Shown here one piece after another: positions 35,587-44,044 of a DNA stretch of 64,000 bases. A model generated the notes under the pieces. The model was not told where the DNA came from, made no database searches, and saw nothing but the letters and a program-made list of their open reading frames with translations. The stretch's first letter is position 1, and the number at the start of each line of letters is the position of its first letter. Source of the DNA: Planctomycetota bacterium. Lineage in GTDB: Bacteria > Planctomycetota > UBA8742 > UBA2392. The stretch spans positions 868,001-932,000 of the forward strand of contig JABTUE010000001.1 in the NCBI GenBank assembly GCA_015075515.1, read 5' to 3'. A program made the position numbers and the translations under genes.

Positions 35587-37098
35587 TCAGTTCGTGCTCA
35601 CCGGCTCGCGGCGGATGATTCGGGTTTCCCGGAAGGCCTTCATGGTGGTGGGGTAGATTTCCGTCAGGGCCACCCTGCGGCCTGGTTCGACGATCATGCT
35701 CATGTGCTTGCGTTTGATCTCGTTGGGGTGTGTCAAACCCAGCGCGCGCACAATCATCATCACGTCGTGGTGAACGGCTTTCATGTAATTCGCCACGCGC
35801 ACGCTTTTGTCCGTCGGGTCCACACCGCGTTGCAGCCACCAGTGCTGTGTCGCCACACCGGTGGGGCAATGGTTGGTGTTGCACTGCAGGGCCTGGATGC
35901 ACCCCAGCGCGAACATGAACCCGCGCGCGATGTGGCACAGATCGGCGCCAAGGCCAAGGGCAATCGCTGCGTTGGCACCAGTGATGATGCGGCCCGAACC
36001 AATAATCTTGACTTTATGGCGGGCGCCTTCTTCTCGCAGGATGTTGTCGGCAATCACCAGTGCTTCCTGCAGACTGATGCCCATGTGGTCGGCCAGGCTC
36101 AATGGCGCCGCGCCGGTGCCGCCCTCGGCCCCGTCAATGATGATGAAATCCGGCCCGTCGTCGTTGGCCGCAATATAGCGCGCTACTTCGCGGATGAACT
36201 CTTCGCCGCCCAGCACGCACTTGAAGCCCGTGGGCTTGCCGCCGGAAAGGTCACGCAGCTTGTTCACAAATCGCATCAGGCCGGGCACATCGTTGAACTC
36301 GGCGTGGCAGTTCGGGCTGTGGCAATCCACGCCCATCGGTATGCCGCGGATAGTGGCGATTTCGCGGGTGATCTTTTCCCTGGGCAGCACGCCGCCCTTG
36401 CCGGGTTTTGCCCCCTGGGCCAGCTTGATGTACACGGCCTTGATCTGGTCTTTGCTGGCCACGGTGCGAAAGGCGTCTTCGCTGAACGCGCCATCGGGGG
36501 TGCGGCAACCGAACTTGCCGGGGCCGACCTGATAAAAGATGTCGCCGCCGCCATCGAGGTGGTACGGGCTGACCGAACCTTCGCCGGTGCTCATGTACCC
36601 GCCGGCGAGCTTGGCACCGCGCGAAAGAGCCAGCACGGCGTTCTTGCTGAGCGCGCCGAAACTCATGCCGCTGATGTTGGCGATGTACTTCACCGCATAG
36701 GGCCTGGGCCGGTTGGGGCCGAGAATTACCGGCTCCATGTCGTCGCTGGCATGCAGGTCAGGCGTGGGAAACGCCGCCGGGTTGAATTTAATCAGGCCGG
36801 GGGCGTCCTGATCAAGCTGCGTCCCGAACGGCACCGTGTTGCTGAGTTTCTTGGCTGCGCGGTAGACCCACGAACGCTGCAGACGGGTAAACGGCCGCTC
36901 GCTCAGGTCGCTGGTCACAATGTACTGGCGCAACGGCGGGCCGAACTTTTCGAACAGATAGCGGAAGCGCCCGAACAGGGGAATCGTGCGCCGCACCGCG
37001 TGCTTGCGCTGGAACACGTCCACCACTGTGCCCAGAATCGTGTACAGCCCCAGGCCAAACAGCAACCAGTGCCACCAGAGGATGTGTTCGTACCACAT
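35587..37098 (-). CDS. FMN-binding glutamate synthase-domain protein (GltB-like)
   Basis: 503 residues. An N-terminal membrane-adjacent segment (LLFGLGLYTILGTVV) precedes the FMN/alpha-beta barrel of glutamate synthase: ISGMSFGALS, GEGSVSPYH, IKLAQGAKPGKGG, DGAEGGTGAAPL and GADLCHIARGFMFALGC. The cysteines in GCIQALQCNTNHCPTGVA match the 3Fe-4S ligands of GltB. It lacks the amidotransferase and C-terminal domains, so it is the widespread short paralogue, whose substrate is not established. Not a full glutamate synthase. Confidence 0.9.
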   Translation of the reverse strand: MWYEHILWWHWLLFGLGLYTILGTVVDVFQRKHAVRRTIPLFGRFRYLFEKFGPPLRQYIVTSDLSERPFTRLQRSWVYRAAKKLSNTVPFGTQLDQDAPGLIKFNPAAFPTPDLHASDDMEPVILGPNRPRPYAVKYIANISGMSFGALSKNAVLALSRGAKLAGGYMSTGEGSVSPYHLDGGGDIFYQVGPGKFGCRTPDGAFSEDAFRTVASKDQIKAVYIKLAQGAKPGKGGVLPREKITREIATIRGIPMGVDCHSPNCHAEFNDVPGLMRFVNKLRDLSGGKPTGFKCVLGGEEFIREVARYIAANDDGPDFIIIDGAEGGTGAAPLSLADHMGISLQEALVIADNILREEGARHKVKIIGSGRIITGANAAIALGLGADLCHIARGFMFALGCIQALQCNTNHCPTGVATQHWWLQRGVDPTDKSVRVANYMKAVHHDVMMIVRALGLTHPNEIKRKHMSMIVEPGRRVALTEIYPTTMKAFRETRIIRREPVSTN

Positions 37099-37172
37099 GG
37101 ACGGCCTCGCAACGGGGTGGGGCGCAGTTTAGCGTCCGGGGCGTTCCGGCGGGCCGGGCATCTTTCGCCGGG

Positions 37173-37574
37173 TCAGCGGCGCACGCGGTCTTCGGTGATG
37201 GCGGCGCTGACCAGAGCCGTCAGTTCGGCCGGCGCAAACGGTTTGGCCAGCCAGGCGTACATGCCCAGCATGACCGCGCGTTCGAGTTCCTGCGGGTGAA
37301 CGCGGCTGGCCAACAGGATGATCGGCGTGTCGCGGTGCTGCGGGCTCTGGCGTAACTGGCCGATCAGATCAATGCCCGCGCCGTCGGGCAGGTCATGGTC
37401 CACCACAATCGCGTCGGGCACGTTCTGGCGCAGCACCCACCGGGCATCCTCGATCGTACCGACGCTGTGACATACGGCGCCCAGGCCTTCAATCAGGGCC
37501 TGGCTGGCCCCCGCGGCCTCGGGGTCGGCCTCGATCAGCAGGACTACGGACTGGCGTGCGATGGTCGGATCCAT
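37173..37574 (-). CDS. Single-domain response regulator (CheY-like)
   Basis: 133 residues from the ATG at 37574. Conserved features are the acidic pair LIEADPEA, phospho-Asp in VVDHDLPDGAGIDL, the Thr/Ser position in IILLAS, and the Lys in WLAKPFAPAEL. No output domain or linked kinase. It could act in chemotaxis-like or phosphorelay signalling. Open frame upstream to 37640 lacks receiver sequence. Confidence 0.8.
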   Translation of the reverse strand: MDPTIARQSVVLLIEADPEAAGASQALIEGLGAVCHSVGTIEDARWVLRQNVPDAIVVDHDLPDGAGIDLIGQLRQSPQHRDTPIILLASRVHPQELERAVMLGMYAWLAKPFAPAELTALVSAAITEDRVRR

Positions 37575-37683
37575 GATCTGTGACGGGCCGGATGATGCCA
37601 AAGTCGCGCGGCCTGTCACGGAATTTGTGCCGATTCCCACACAGCGCCGGGCCCCGTCGCGCGGGACCCGGCGCTGATGCCTG

Positions 37684-38832
37684 TTACCCGGCCCGGCTCA
37701 GACCCTGCAGCGCGTCGCTGATCTGGCGCAACTGGCCGGGCGACAAAGCCTGACGTTTGTCGCACAGGGCACTGTCACGGCAGGGGTGCATCTCGACGAT
37801 CACGCCGTCGGCTCCGCAGGCGTGGGCAGCGTGGCACAGCGGCGCGATCCACTCGTGGCGGCCGGCGGCGTGGCTGGGGTCTGCAATGACCGGCAAGTGC
37901 GTCATGGCGCGCAGGGCGACGACGCTGGACAGGTCCAGCGTGTTGCGGGTTTCGCGTTCGAAGGTGCGGATCCCGCGTTCGCACAGCACCACGTTGGGGT
38001 TGCCTTCCAGCAGCACGTATTCGGCGGCACACAGCCACTCGCGGATTGTGGCGCTCGCCCCGCGCTTGAGCAGGATCGGCCGGCCGGTGCGGGCGCAGGC
38101 CCGCAGCAGCGGCACATTCTGCATGTTTCTGGCGCCGATCTGCAGCATGTCGGCGTGTTCGGCCACGGCGTTGGCGTCGGCGGGGTCCGTTACCTCGGTG
38201 ACCACAGCCATGTCGCGGGCGTGGGCGGCGCGGGCCAGCAGCTTCAGGCCTTCCAGCCCCAGGCCCTGGAACTCGTAGGGGCTGGTGCGCGGCTTGAAGG
38301 CGCCGCCGCGCATGACGCGCACGCCGCAGGCGCGGGCGTGGTCGGCGGCCAGTTCAATCTGGTCGCGGGTTTCGACGGCGCAGGGGCCGGCGATTACCTC
38401 GAACAGTCCGCCGCCGATGCGTGCCGAACCCGCGTGTACCACCGTGCGCGGGCGGCCGGGCTCGCAGCGCGCCAGGCGAAACGCGTCGCTGTCCGGCGGC
38501 ACTGGCGCCGGTGGCGGTTCGGGCGGGGCCTCAAGCTGGCTGGCGAAACTGCCGCGCAGCAAAAGCCGCCCCAGGTCGCGCGCCAGATGGGCGTCCAGCC
38601 CCAGCTCGCGGGCCAGCAGCGACAGCCGGTCGGCCTGTTCGCGTTCGCGGCCGGCGTCGAACACCGGGCGCCCGGTCACGCGTTTGGCCAGTCCGATATC
38701 GCGGGCCACTTCGTTGCGCCGCGCCAGCAGGCGCAGCAGCTCATGGTCAATGTTGTCAATCGAGGCCCGCAGGGCGCCAAGGACAAGCAGATCGTCCCCG
38801 GCCGCGGGCGGCACAAGCGTTTGTGTGGTCAT
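37684..38832 (-). CDS. Chorismate mutase-DAHP synthase fusion
   Basis: 382 residues from the ATG at 38832, with AAGGAA upstream. Residues 18-100 are an AroQ chorismate mutase (ALRASIDNIDHELLRLLARRN, split; IGLAKRVTGRPVFDAGRE). After a Pro-rich linker, residues 130-380 are a DAHP synthase of the AroG/KDO8P type: VIAGPCAVET, RGGAFKPRTSPYEFQG, IGARNMQN, LLKRG, DPSHAAG and EMHPCRD. In the related fusions the mutase domain gives prephenate/chorismate feedback. It is downstream of prephenate dehydratase and the leader attenuator, forming one operon. Deleting the frame extension to 39021, which lies in the dehydratase gene, is justified by the ribosome site. Confidence 0.92.
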   Translation of the reverse strand: MTTQTLVPPAAGDDLLVLGALRASIDNIDHELLRLLARRNEVARDIGLAKRVTGRPVFDAGREREQADRLSLLARELGLDAHLARDLGRLLLRGSFASQLEAPPEPPPAPVPPDSDAFRLARCEPGRPRTVVHAGSARIGGGLFEVIAGPCAVETRDQIELAADHARACGVRVMRGGAFKPRTSPYEFQGLGLEGLKLLARAAHARDMAVVTEVTDPADANAVAEHADMLQIGARNMQNVPLLRACARTGRPILLKRGASATIREWLCAAEYVLLEGNPNVVLCERGIRTFERETRNTLDLSSVVALRAMTHLPVIADPSHAAGRHEWIAPLCHAAHACGADGVIVEMHPCRDSALCDKRQALSPGQLRQISDALQGLSRAG

Positions 38833-38849
38833 TTCAGGTTCCTTCGGGC

Positions 38850-39461
38850 TCAGGCCGCGGCCTGGGCCAGCAGTTGTTTCACCGTTTTGTCGTCCATGTC
38901 GGGCCGGGCAACCAGCGCAAACGTGGTGCGGTTGTCCGGGTCGTCCTGCACCGGGCCCTCGAGGTAATACAGGCCGGCGGCTTCGCCGATGCCCTTCGGG
39001 CCCAGGATCGCGGTGTCGCATCTAAATCGCGCCAGTTCAGCAACATGGCGCGCACCGTCGTCCACGGCGCGCACCGGCACGGTGTTGCGCCGCATCCAGC
39101 GCGAGCACTGGGCGATCACCTGGGGGTGGGCCAGCACCACGCGCAGGTCGGCCATGCGCACGCCGGGCCGCGTCATCAGCCAGTGCTCGATGCGCAGCGT
39201 CAGTTCGTGCAGCACGCGCAGCCTGAAAGCGCGGATACCATCCAGCGCGTCGCGGATCTCGCCGGTAGTGGTGTTGCGCACCGGCAGAATGGCCAGGTCA
39301 GCCTGGCCGGTGGCGAGATTTGCCGCGACCTCGGCAAAGCTCGCCAGCGGCCAGCCAAAAAACTGGTCGTGCAGCAATGTGATGCCCGCGCGCTCGCTGT
39401 TGCAGCCGGGGCCGCCCTGGTAGGCCACTTTGTAGGGATGTCGGTGTTGTTTCTGCGGCAT
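38850..39461 (-). CDS. pheA: Prephenate dehydratase, catalytic domain only
   Basis: 203 residues. It converts prephenate to phenylpyruvate for phenylalanine. YKVAYQGGPGCNSERA replaces the family VAYLGPEGTFSHEA, LAILPVRNTTTGEIRDALDG matches the VPIENSxxGxV region in diverged form, and NRTTFALVAR matches the TRF motif. There is no ACT regulatory domain, so allosteric Phe feedback is absent; control would come from the upstream attenuator. The glycine-rich start is unusual. 17 nt before the chorismate mutase-DAHP synthase gene. Confidence 0.85.
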   Translation of the reverse strand: MPQKQHRHPYKVAYQGGPGCNSERAGITLLHDQFFGWPLASFAEVAANLATGQADLAILPVRNTTTGEIRDALDGIRAFRLRVLHELTLRIEHWLMTRPGVRMADLRVVLAHPQVIAQCSRWMRRNTVPVRAVDDGARHVAELARFRCDTAILGPKGIGEAAGLYYLEGPVQDDPDNRTTFALVARPDMDDKTVKQLLAQAAA

Positions 39462-39479
39462 TGTGATTTCCTGGTTGAG

Positions 39480-39516
39480 TGACAGAAAAGAAGAAGGCCC
39501 GCGCGGTGCGGGCCTT
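39480..39516 (-). terminator. Attenuator terminator of the aromatic operon
   Basis: On the minus strand a 9-bp stem AAGGCCCGC/GCGGGCCTT with 5-nt loop is followed by CTTCTTTTCTGTC. It sits between the leader peptide stop and pheA, so it would stop transcription before the operon unless disrupted. Its 5' arm is complementary to the leader segment GCGGGCC at 39555-39561. Confidence 0.82.
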
Positions 39517-39540
39517 TGCGTTGAGCGGATCTGGGTTTAT

Positions 39541-39615
39541 TCAGTCCGAACGCCGGCCCGCGCCTTCAAAGTAAAAGGCGTAAACGGGCGCAAAGATGGC
39601 GGTGTTCGGTTTCAT
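39541..39615 (-). CDS. Phe/Tyr-rich leader peptide (pheL-like), 24 residues
   Basis: ATG at 39613-39615, TGA at 39541-39543. The core IFAPVYAFYFEG has three Phe and two Tyr in nine residues. RNA arms: GCCCG (39585-39589) plus CGCCTT, paired with AAGGCG plus CGGGC, form a 1:2 hairpin over the Tyr/Phe codons. GCGGGCC (39555-39561) can instead pair with the terminator's 5' arm. Stalling at Phe/Tyr codons under starvation would free GCGGGCC and allow read-through. Too short for ordinary gene calls. The 5' end may be nearly leaderless. Confidence 0.8.
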   Translation of the reverse strand: MKPNTAIFAPVYAFYFEGAGRRSD

Positions 39616-39624
39616 GGCGCAGGG

Positions 39625-39653
39625 TATTTATCCCGCGGCCGTTGACATGTCAA
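39625..39653 (-). promoter_or_regulatory. Promoter of the aromatic operon leader, with TTGACATGTCAA palindrome
   Basis: On the minus strand TTGACA (39648-39653), a 17-bp spacer and TAAATA (39625-39630). The -35 box lies in a perfect 12-bp palindrome (39642-39653) that could be an operator. The predicted transcript would begin only a few bases before the leader ATG. Confidence 0.6.
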
Positions 39654-39702
39654 GGCAAGGCGCGCGGCCGGAACACAAATTCATTTCAATCCTCAAGCAT
39701 CC

Positions 39703-39724
39703 GGCGCCGGCCTTGGCCGGCGCC
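39703..39724 (-). terminator. Hairpin after lipoprotein gene
   Basis: Perfect 10-bp stem GGCGCCGGCC/GGCCGGCGCC with 2-nt spacer, 26 nt beyond the stop at 39750. It separates that gene from the aromatic operon promoter. No U-tract. Confidence 0.55.
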
Positions 39725-39749
39725 GTGTTGCGAGGGGCGTCTTTCGCCG

Positions 39750-40481
39750 TTACTTGGGCCACTTCAGCCACGAAGGCGCTTTTTCGTCAAAATGCGCCTT
39801 CTTGAGTGTCATCACCGTCTTGCCGTTCATGTCCATGCGGATCACGCGGTTGAACCAGCCGTTGTCGGCCAGCCAGGTTTTTGTGGTGTTGCCGCCGTCT
39901 TCCACCGTCGTCACGTCGCCTGAAAACACCTTGCCGCCCAGTTTGACGTCGCTGAACTTGTCAACCGTGACCCTGGCCTTGCTTTCGACAGGCTTGGTCG
40001 TGGTCGCGCCCTCGGCGGGCTTGAACTCCAGGACCTTGATGGCCTTGGGTTCTTCGCCCGGCTTGCCGATCCAGGCTTCCTTGACGTTGGGCTGGCCGGC
40101 GTCGGCCCAGGCGTCCACACGATAGGCCAGCACATAACCCTGGCCGGTGTTGTTTTCGATGATGAACTCGCCCTTGCCGGACATTTTCACGACCTGCCAG
40201 GCGCTGACGCTTTCACCGGCGCCAAAGTCACTGGAAATCTCCCACAGTTGTCCTACCGAAACCGAGTCGTGAAGCGCGACCCAGTACGAAGCCTTCATCT
40301 GGCCGTCCAGGTGCATCTTGATCATGGTGTCGGACATGTCGGGCGCGGCGGTCTTGCCGCTGTCCTTCTTGCCGGTGTCAGAACCGCCCGAGCCGCTGCC
40401 CTTTTCACCGCTGCCGCCGGTCTTGCAGCCGGCCAGCACCGCTGCCAGCAGAACGCTGCAAAGCATCATGGTCTTGCGCAT
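39750..40481 (-). CDS. Lipoprotein of unknown function
   Basis: 243 residues from the ATG at 40481, with GGAG upstream. The lipoprotein signal MRKTMMLCSVLLAAVLAGC ends at Cys19, followed by a Gly/Ser/Lys linker. The body is beta-rich (VSVGQLWEISSDFGAGESVS, KMSGKGEFIIENNTGQGYV, VTVDKFSDVKLGGKVFSG) and ends in LKWPK. It is probably periplasmic or outer-membrane-attached. No family signature recognised. The open frame beyond 40481 to 40862 is an extension without signal features. Confidence 0.78.
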   Translation of the reverse strand: MRKTMMLCSVLLAAVLAGCKTGGSGEKGSGSGGSDTGKKDSGKTAAPDMSDTMIKMHLDGQMKASYWVALHDSVSVGQLWEISSDFGAGESVSAWQVVKMSGKGEFIIENNTGQGYVLAYRVDAWADAGQPNVKEAWIGKPGEEPKAIKVLEFKPAEGATTTKPVESKARVTVDKFSDVKLGGKVFSGDVTTVEDGGNTTKTWLADNGWFNRVIRMDMNGKTVMTLKKAHFDEKAPSWLKWPK

Positions 40482-40626
40482 GGTCTGGTTTTCTCCGTGG
40501 GTTAGAGCTGTCGCGTGCAAGTGGTAGCAGCGCCCGGCCAAGGCCCGATGAAGCGGCGGTTGATTTGCGGTTAATGCGTGCGTGGTGACTTGTTCCAATC
40601 GGTCGTAGCGCGACACACCGCGTTGC

Positions 40627-40649
40627 AAAAAATGCCCGCTCGGTGCGGG
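40627..40649 (-). terminator. Terminator of the 40684-44044 gene pair
   Basis: Minus-strand stem CCCGC/GCGGG with 5-nt loop followed by CATTTTTT, 35 nt past the stop at 40684. Confidence 0.8.
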
Positions 40650-40683
40650 TCTGAGGCTGGCGGGAGCCAATGCCTTTCGAACG

Positions 40684-42789
40684 CTACCGACCCTGCGGCA
40701 GGCGGAAATTCTGCCGACGGCGGCGGGTGATGGCCCAGACGGCCAGAGCCGCCAGGACCGCGGCCGCGGCGCCGGGGGCGGCGGCAACACAGCCGCCGCT
40801 GCCCTTGTCGCCGTTCTTGCCGCCGCCGGGCTGAAGGCCGGCGGGGTCGCTGCCCGGCACAATCGTCAGGCCGTGAACCAGCGCGCCGGTGGCGGCCACT
40901 TCAACGCCGCCGCCGACACCCAACGCCGTCACCCGCGCCCAGAAGTCGTCGCCGACGGCGGCGCCGCCGTTGAGCTTCACCACCAGAAACAGGCGGCGTG
41001 ACTGGCCCGGGGCAAAGTTCATCACCCCGCTAAACGCCAGGCTGCCGTCATCGCCGGGAAAAGCCGCCGCGGCCGTGCCGTACAACGTGTCGGCGGCGTC
41101 AAAGGTTCCGTTGGCGTTGCTGTCCTCGTACAGCGCGACGAAGGAAAACGCGCTTTGGTCAAACAGCGAGCCCGCCGCGGCGACGGTGATCGAACCCAGT
41201 GCCGCCGCGCCCACCGCGTTGTTGGCCAGCACGAAATCGGCCACGCTCAGGCCCAGGCCACCCGGCCCCACACCGTTGGCAAAGGCCGAAAGTTTCATGC
41301 CCGTGCTGGTCACGCCAATCGCCGGGGCGTGGATGCGGATGCCCGCAACCGCCGCCGTGGGCAGGCCGGAGTGGTTCTGGCCTGTGCCGGAAATCGCCGT
41401 GATTCGCGCGGCAAAGGTCTGGCCGTAACTGGCGGGTGTTGACCCGTTCAGCTTGCAGACCACCAGCAGGCGTTTGGTTTCGTTGATGGCGAGATTCAGC
41501 GTGTCGTTGAACGTCAGCGAGCCGTCATCGGCCCCAAAGGCCGTGAACGACGCGCCAAAGGGCGTGTCCACACCGGGGTCAAAAGCCCCGTTACCGTTGG
41601 CGTCCACGTAAAGGCGAATGTCCGAGTATGCGGCAGAATCGTCACCCGTGCCCAAAGCAGCCAAGGTCAAGCTGCTCAAGGTCGCGGCATTGCTGTGGGC
41701 AATCACATCAAACGCGCCCACAAGAAACCCGGCGCCCGAGCCAGTCTCAAGCGGCCCCGGCCTCACAACGGCCGCAGGCACAGCCACCACACGGATGTAA
41801 TCCCCGACCCGGTAAGCTGGTTCGATGTTTGCGGAGCCTGCAACAGTTGGACCACCAAACCTATGCATACTCCAGGACATCTGGCCTTCATCGAGGAATG
41901 TCCCCACAGTTCCCGACCATGTCAGATAGTCACCGACAGCCGATGGCATCCAGTAATCTGTCGGGGAGATGTTGTCGACCAGTACCGGGCAATCGTAGTT
42001 GATCCCAGCGACCTGAAAACTGGACCAGCCTGTCGACACATAGGGTCCGACTGGATAGCTGGCCGAGTTAGTGGTCCAACCCGCAAATGGCACTGTTCCA
42101 CCGGAACCGAACACCGCTTGCCCAAAGTACACTGACCCCCACTCCTGGCCGGGAACCCATGAGCCGTCATGGTTGTCGAGCACTAAACGAAACGCGTAAG
42201 TGTACGGAGGGCCGCTGCCGGTTACATTGTATTCCAGGCGCAACGGCGTGTGATGGTTGATGACAACAATGCCTTCATTGAAGTTGGTCGGAATCCCCGT
42301 CGGCGTACCACCCGTAGCGCTTATGGAAGTCACAATCGTGCGGAACCCGTCCATGAACTTGGGAAGCACAGTGCCGCTCATCTTTCCCACAACGAGAAAT
42401 CGCTTGGTCTCGCCGGGCGCCAATTCAATCGCCTCCGTGAAGGTCAGGCTTCCATTATCTGCTGGATATGCGACGTAGGCTGCTGCGTAACGCACGTCCA
42501 CACCAGGCTCGTATGTTCCGTTGTTATTGAAGTCAATGAACAGCCCAATCTCCGAAAACGCCGTCGAATCATCGCCGCTTCCGATGCCGGTCAAGGTAAC
42601 GTCAAGCAACACCAAGCCCGCCGTATGGGGGTTGTGAACGTCAAACGCCCCCATACGGAAGCCTTGTCCATTACCTGTGTAGTTGTGCGGCACACCAAGA
42701 AATGTGCCCGTCACCAGAGAAACAGTCAGCGCCGTCGCCAGAAGCGACGGGCTTGCCACCGACAAAAGAACTGCGGTCAACAAGCGCAT
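40684..42789 (-). CDS. Secreted three-repeat protein with Ca-binding-like loops and sorting tail
   Basis: 701 residues. The signal peptide is MRLLTAVLLSVASPSLLATA. Three related modules each contain a D-x-N-x-NG-x-x-D loop (DFNNNGTYEPGVD, DANGNGAFDPGVD, DSNANGTFDAADT), suggestive of dockerin/EF-hand calcium sites, and a GETKRFLVVGKMSG-type strand. An unrelated, aromatic-rich domain is inserted after module one. The tail has Cys in GSGGC, a hydrophobic span and RRRR, as on the Calx-beta protein. The 5' third (about 41800-42789) is visibly less GC-rich than the rest, hinting at a mosaic origin. It follows the Gly-rich gene by 14 nt. Confidence 0.8.
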   Translation of the reverse strand: MRLLTAVLLSVASPSLLATALTVSLVTGTFLGVPHNYTGNGQGFRMGAFDVHNPHTAGLVLLDVTLTGIGSGDDSTAFSEIGLFIDFNNNGTYEPGVDVRYAAAYVAYPADNGSLTFTEAIELAPGETKRFLVVGKMSGTVLPKFMDGFRTIVTSISATGGTPTGIPTNFNEGIVVINHHTPLRLEYNVTGSGPPYTYAFRLVLDNHDGSWVPGQEWGSVYFGQAVFGSGGTVPFAGWTTNSASYPVGPYVSTGWSSFQVAGINYDCPVLVDNISPTDYWMPSAVGDYLTWSGTVGTFLDEGQMSWSMHRFGGPTVAGSANIEPAYRVGDYIRVVAVPAAVVRPGPLETGSGAGFLVGAFDVIAHSNAATLSSLTLAALGTGDDSAAYSDIRLYVDANGNGAFDPGVDTPFGASFTAFGADDGSLTFNDTLNLAINETKRLLVVCKLNGSTPASYGQTFAARITAISGTGQNHSGLPTAAVAGIRIHAPAIGVTSTGMKLSAFANGVGPGGLGLSVADFVLANNAVGAAALGSITVAAAGSLFDQSAFSFVALYEDSNANGTFDAADTLYGTAAAAFPGDDGSLAFSGVMNFAPGQSRRLFLVVKLNGGAAVGDDFWARVTALGVGGGVEVAATGALVHGLTIVPGSDPAGLQPGGGKNGDKGSGGCVAAAPGAAAAVLAALAVWAITRRRRQNFRLPQGR

Positions 42790-42803
42790 GGTCGGAGCCC
42801 TCG

Positions 42804-44044
42804 CTACCTGGCCTTTTGCTCCGCCCCTTTGGTTGGATTTCCTGCAGACCAGGGCAGGGTGTAATAGACGCTCACACCTGCGCCGCCATCGGCGACAGGG
42901 GTCATGCCGCCGAACCCACTACCATCCCCGTCACCACAAATCGCCCAAGCTTCCCAGCCCTGGCCGGTGGTATTTCCGATCTCAGTATAGGCCTCGGCGT
43001 TCCCGCCGTCGCCGTTTGAGCCATTGCTGGCATTACCACCGTAGGCGTTGGCATTCCGTCGGGCCTTGGCTTCCGCATCGCCGCCCGTCGCTCCGACGCC
43101 ACCGTAGGCCCTCGCGCTTGTGCCGGTAGACGTGTCGGCCTCGGCATAGGCCGAGCCGCCGACGCCCGCGCCAGCACCTACACCGCCGTAGGCCTCCGCG
43201 TTTGCGTGGCTGGAGTAGGCTGTGGCGTCGCCGCCGCCTGCGCCGATGCTGGGATTGCTTGCATCGCCCCCGGCGCGGGCTTCGCCTCCGGCGCTTACCC
43301 CATTTCCGCCGGTTGCGGTGGCATCACCCGAGGTGGCAAACGCGTATGCGTTCCCACCCACTGCGCCGCTGCCTGCGGCTGATCCGCCTTCGGCCAGGGC
43401 GCCGGTGGTATCACCGCCATAGGCATACGCCACGTCGTAGCCGTAGGCATCGGCCGCGCCGCCGACACCGTTGAACGCGGTACCACCATAGGCATGGGCG
43501 CTGCCAGGCACGCATTCCGCATAGGCAAAGCCACCGGCGTGAGATCCAAATCCGTTGCCGCCCCAGGCCTCGGCGTGGCCGGTGTTGCCGCCCTGGTTGT
43601 CGGCACTGGCCGAGCCGCCGGCGCTGCCAAGGATTGACTTGGATCCGTTGCCGCCTTTGACGTACACGCCGCAGTCGTCGCGATCACAGGTGCCGGTGGC
43701 ATTGGCGCCAGTGCCGCCGGTGGCAATCAGAATCGAGTTGTCCGGGTCACCGCTGCCCAGGCTTAGCGTTCCGGTGCCCCAGCGGATCAGGTTGATGCCG
43801 ATGCCGGCGTAGTAGTTGGTATCCGACGGGTTGGAAATCCCCGCGCTGACACAGGCGGCGTGAAAGGCGTTCAGTTGCAGGCCCATGGTCGCCTGGGTTT
43901 TGGGCGCCAGTGTCGCCGGCGGCCCCGCGTACAGGTAAAAATGCGTGTCCAGCAACGTGTCAAAGGTACTTTGGGCCTCGGCCCGGGGGCAACCCAAAGC
44001 CAGGATCAGCCCCAGCGCGATCGCCCCCCCCAAGAGATTCTCAT
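42804..44044 (-). CDS. Gly/Ala/Tyr-rich secreted protein, apparent start-region frameshift
   Basis: About 410 residues after a signal region (GAIALGLILALGCPRAEAQ). The body is a low-complexity array of GG, AYGG and AEAYGG units (about residues 130-390) with a few cysteines, resembling extracellular matrix or amyloid-like proteins. The best start, ATG at 44042-44044 after CAGGAGC, is out of frame: it reads MRISWGG and stops at codon 13. One extra G in the G8 tract (44024-44031) would join it to the signal peptide. The uninterrupted frame would need GTG or the ATG at 44138. Phase variation, an indel error or decay are all possible. Confidence 0.65.

Noticed and set aside
39463..39645. 60-codon plus-strand frame across the attenuator
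   Set aside because: No signal, no homology pattern; the minus strand holds a coherent leader-terminator arrangement.
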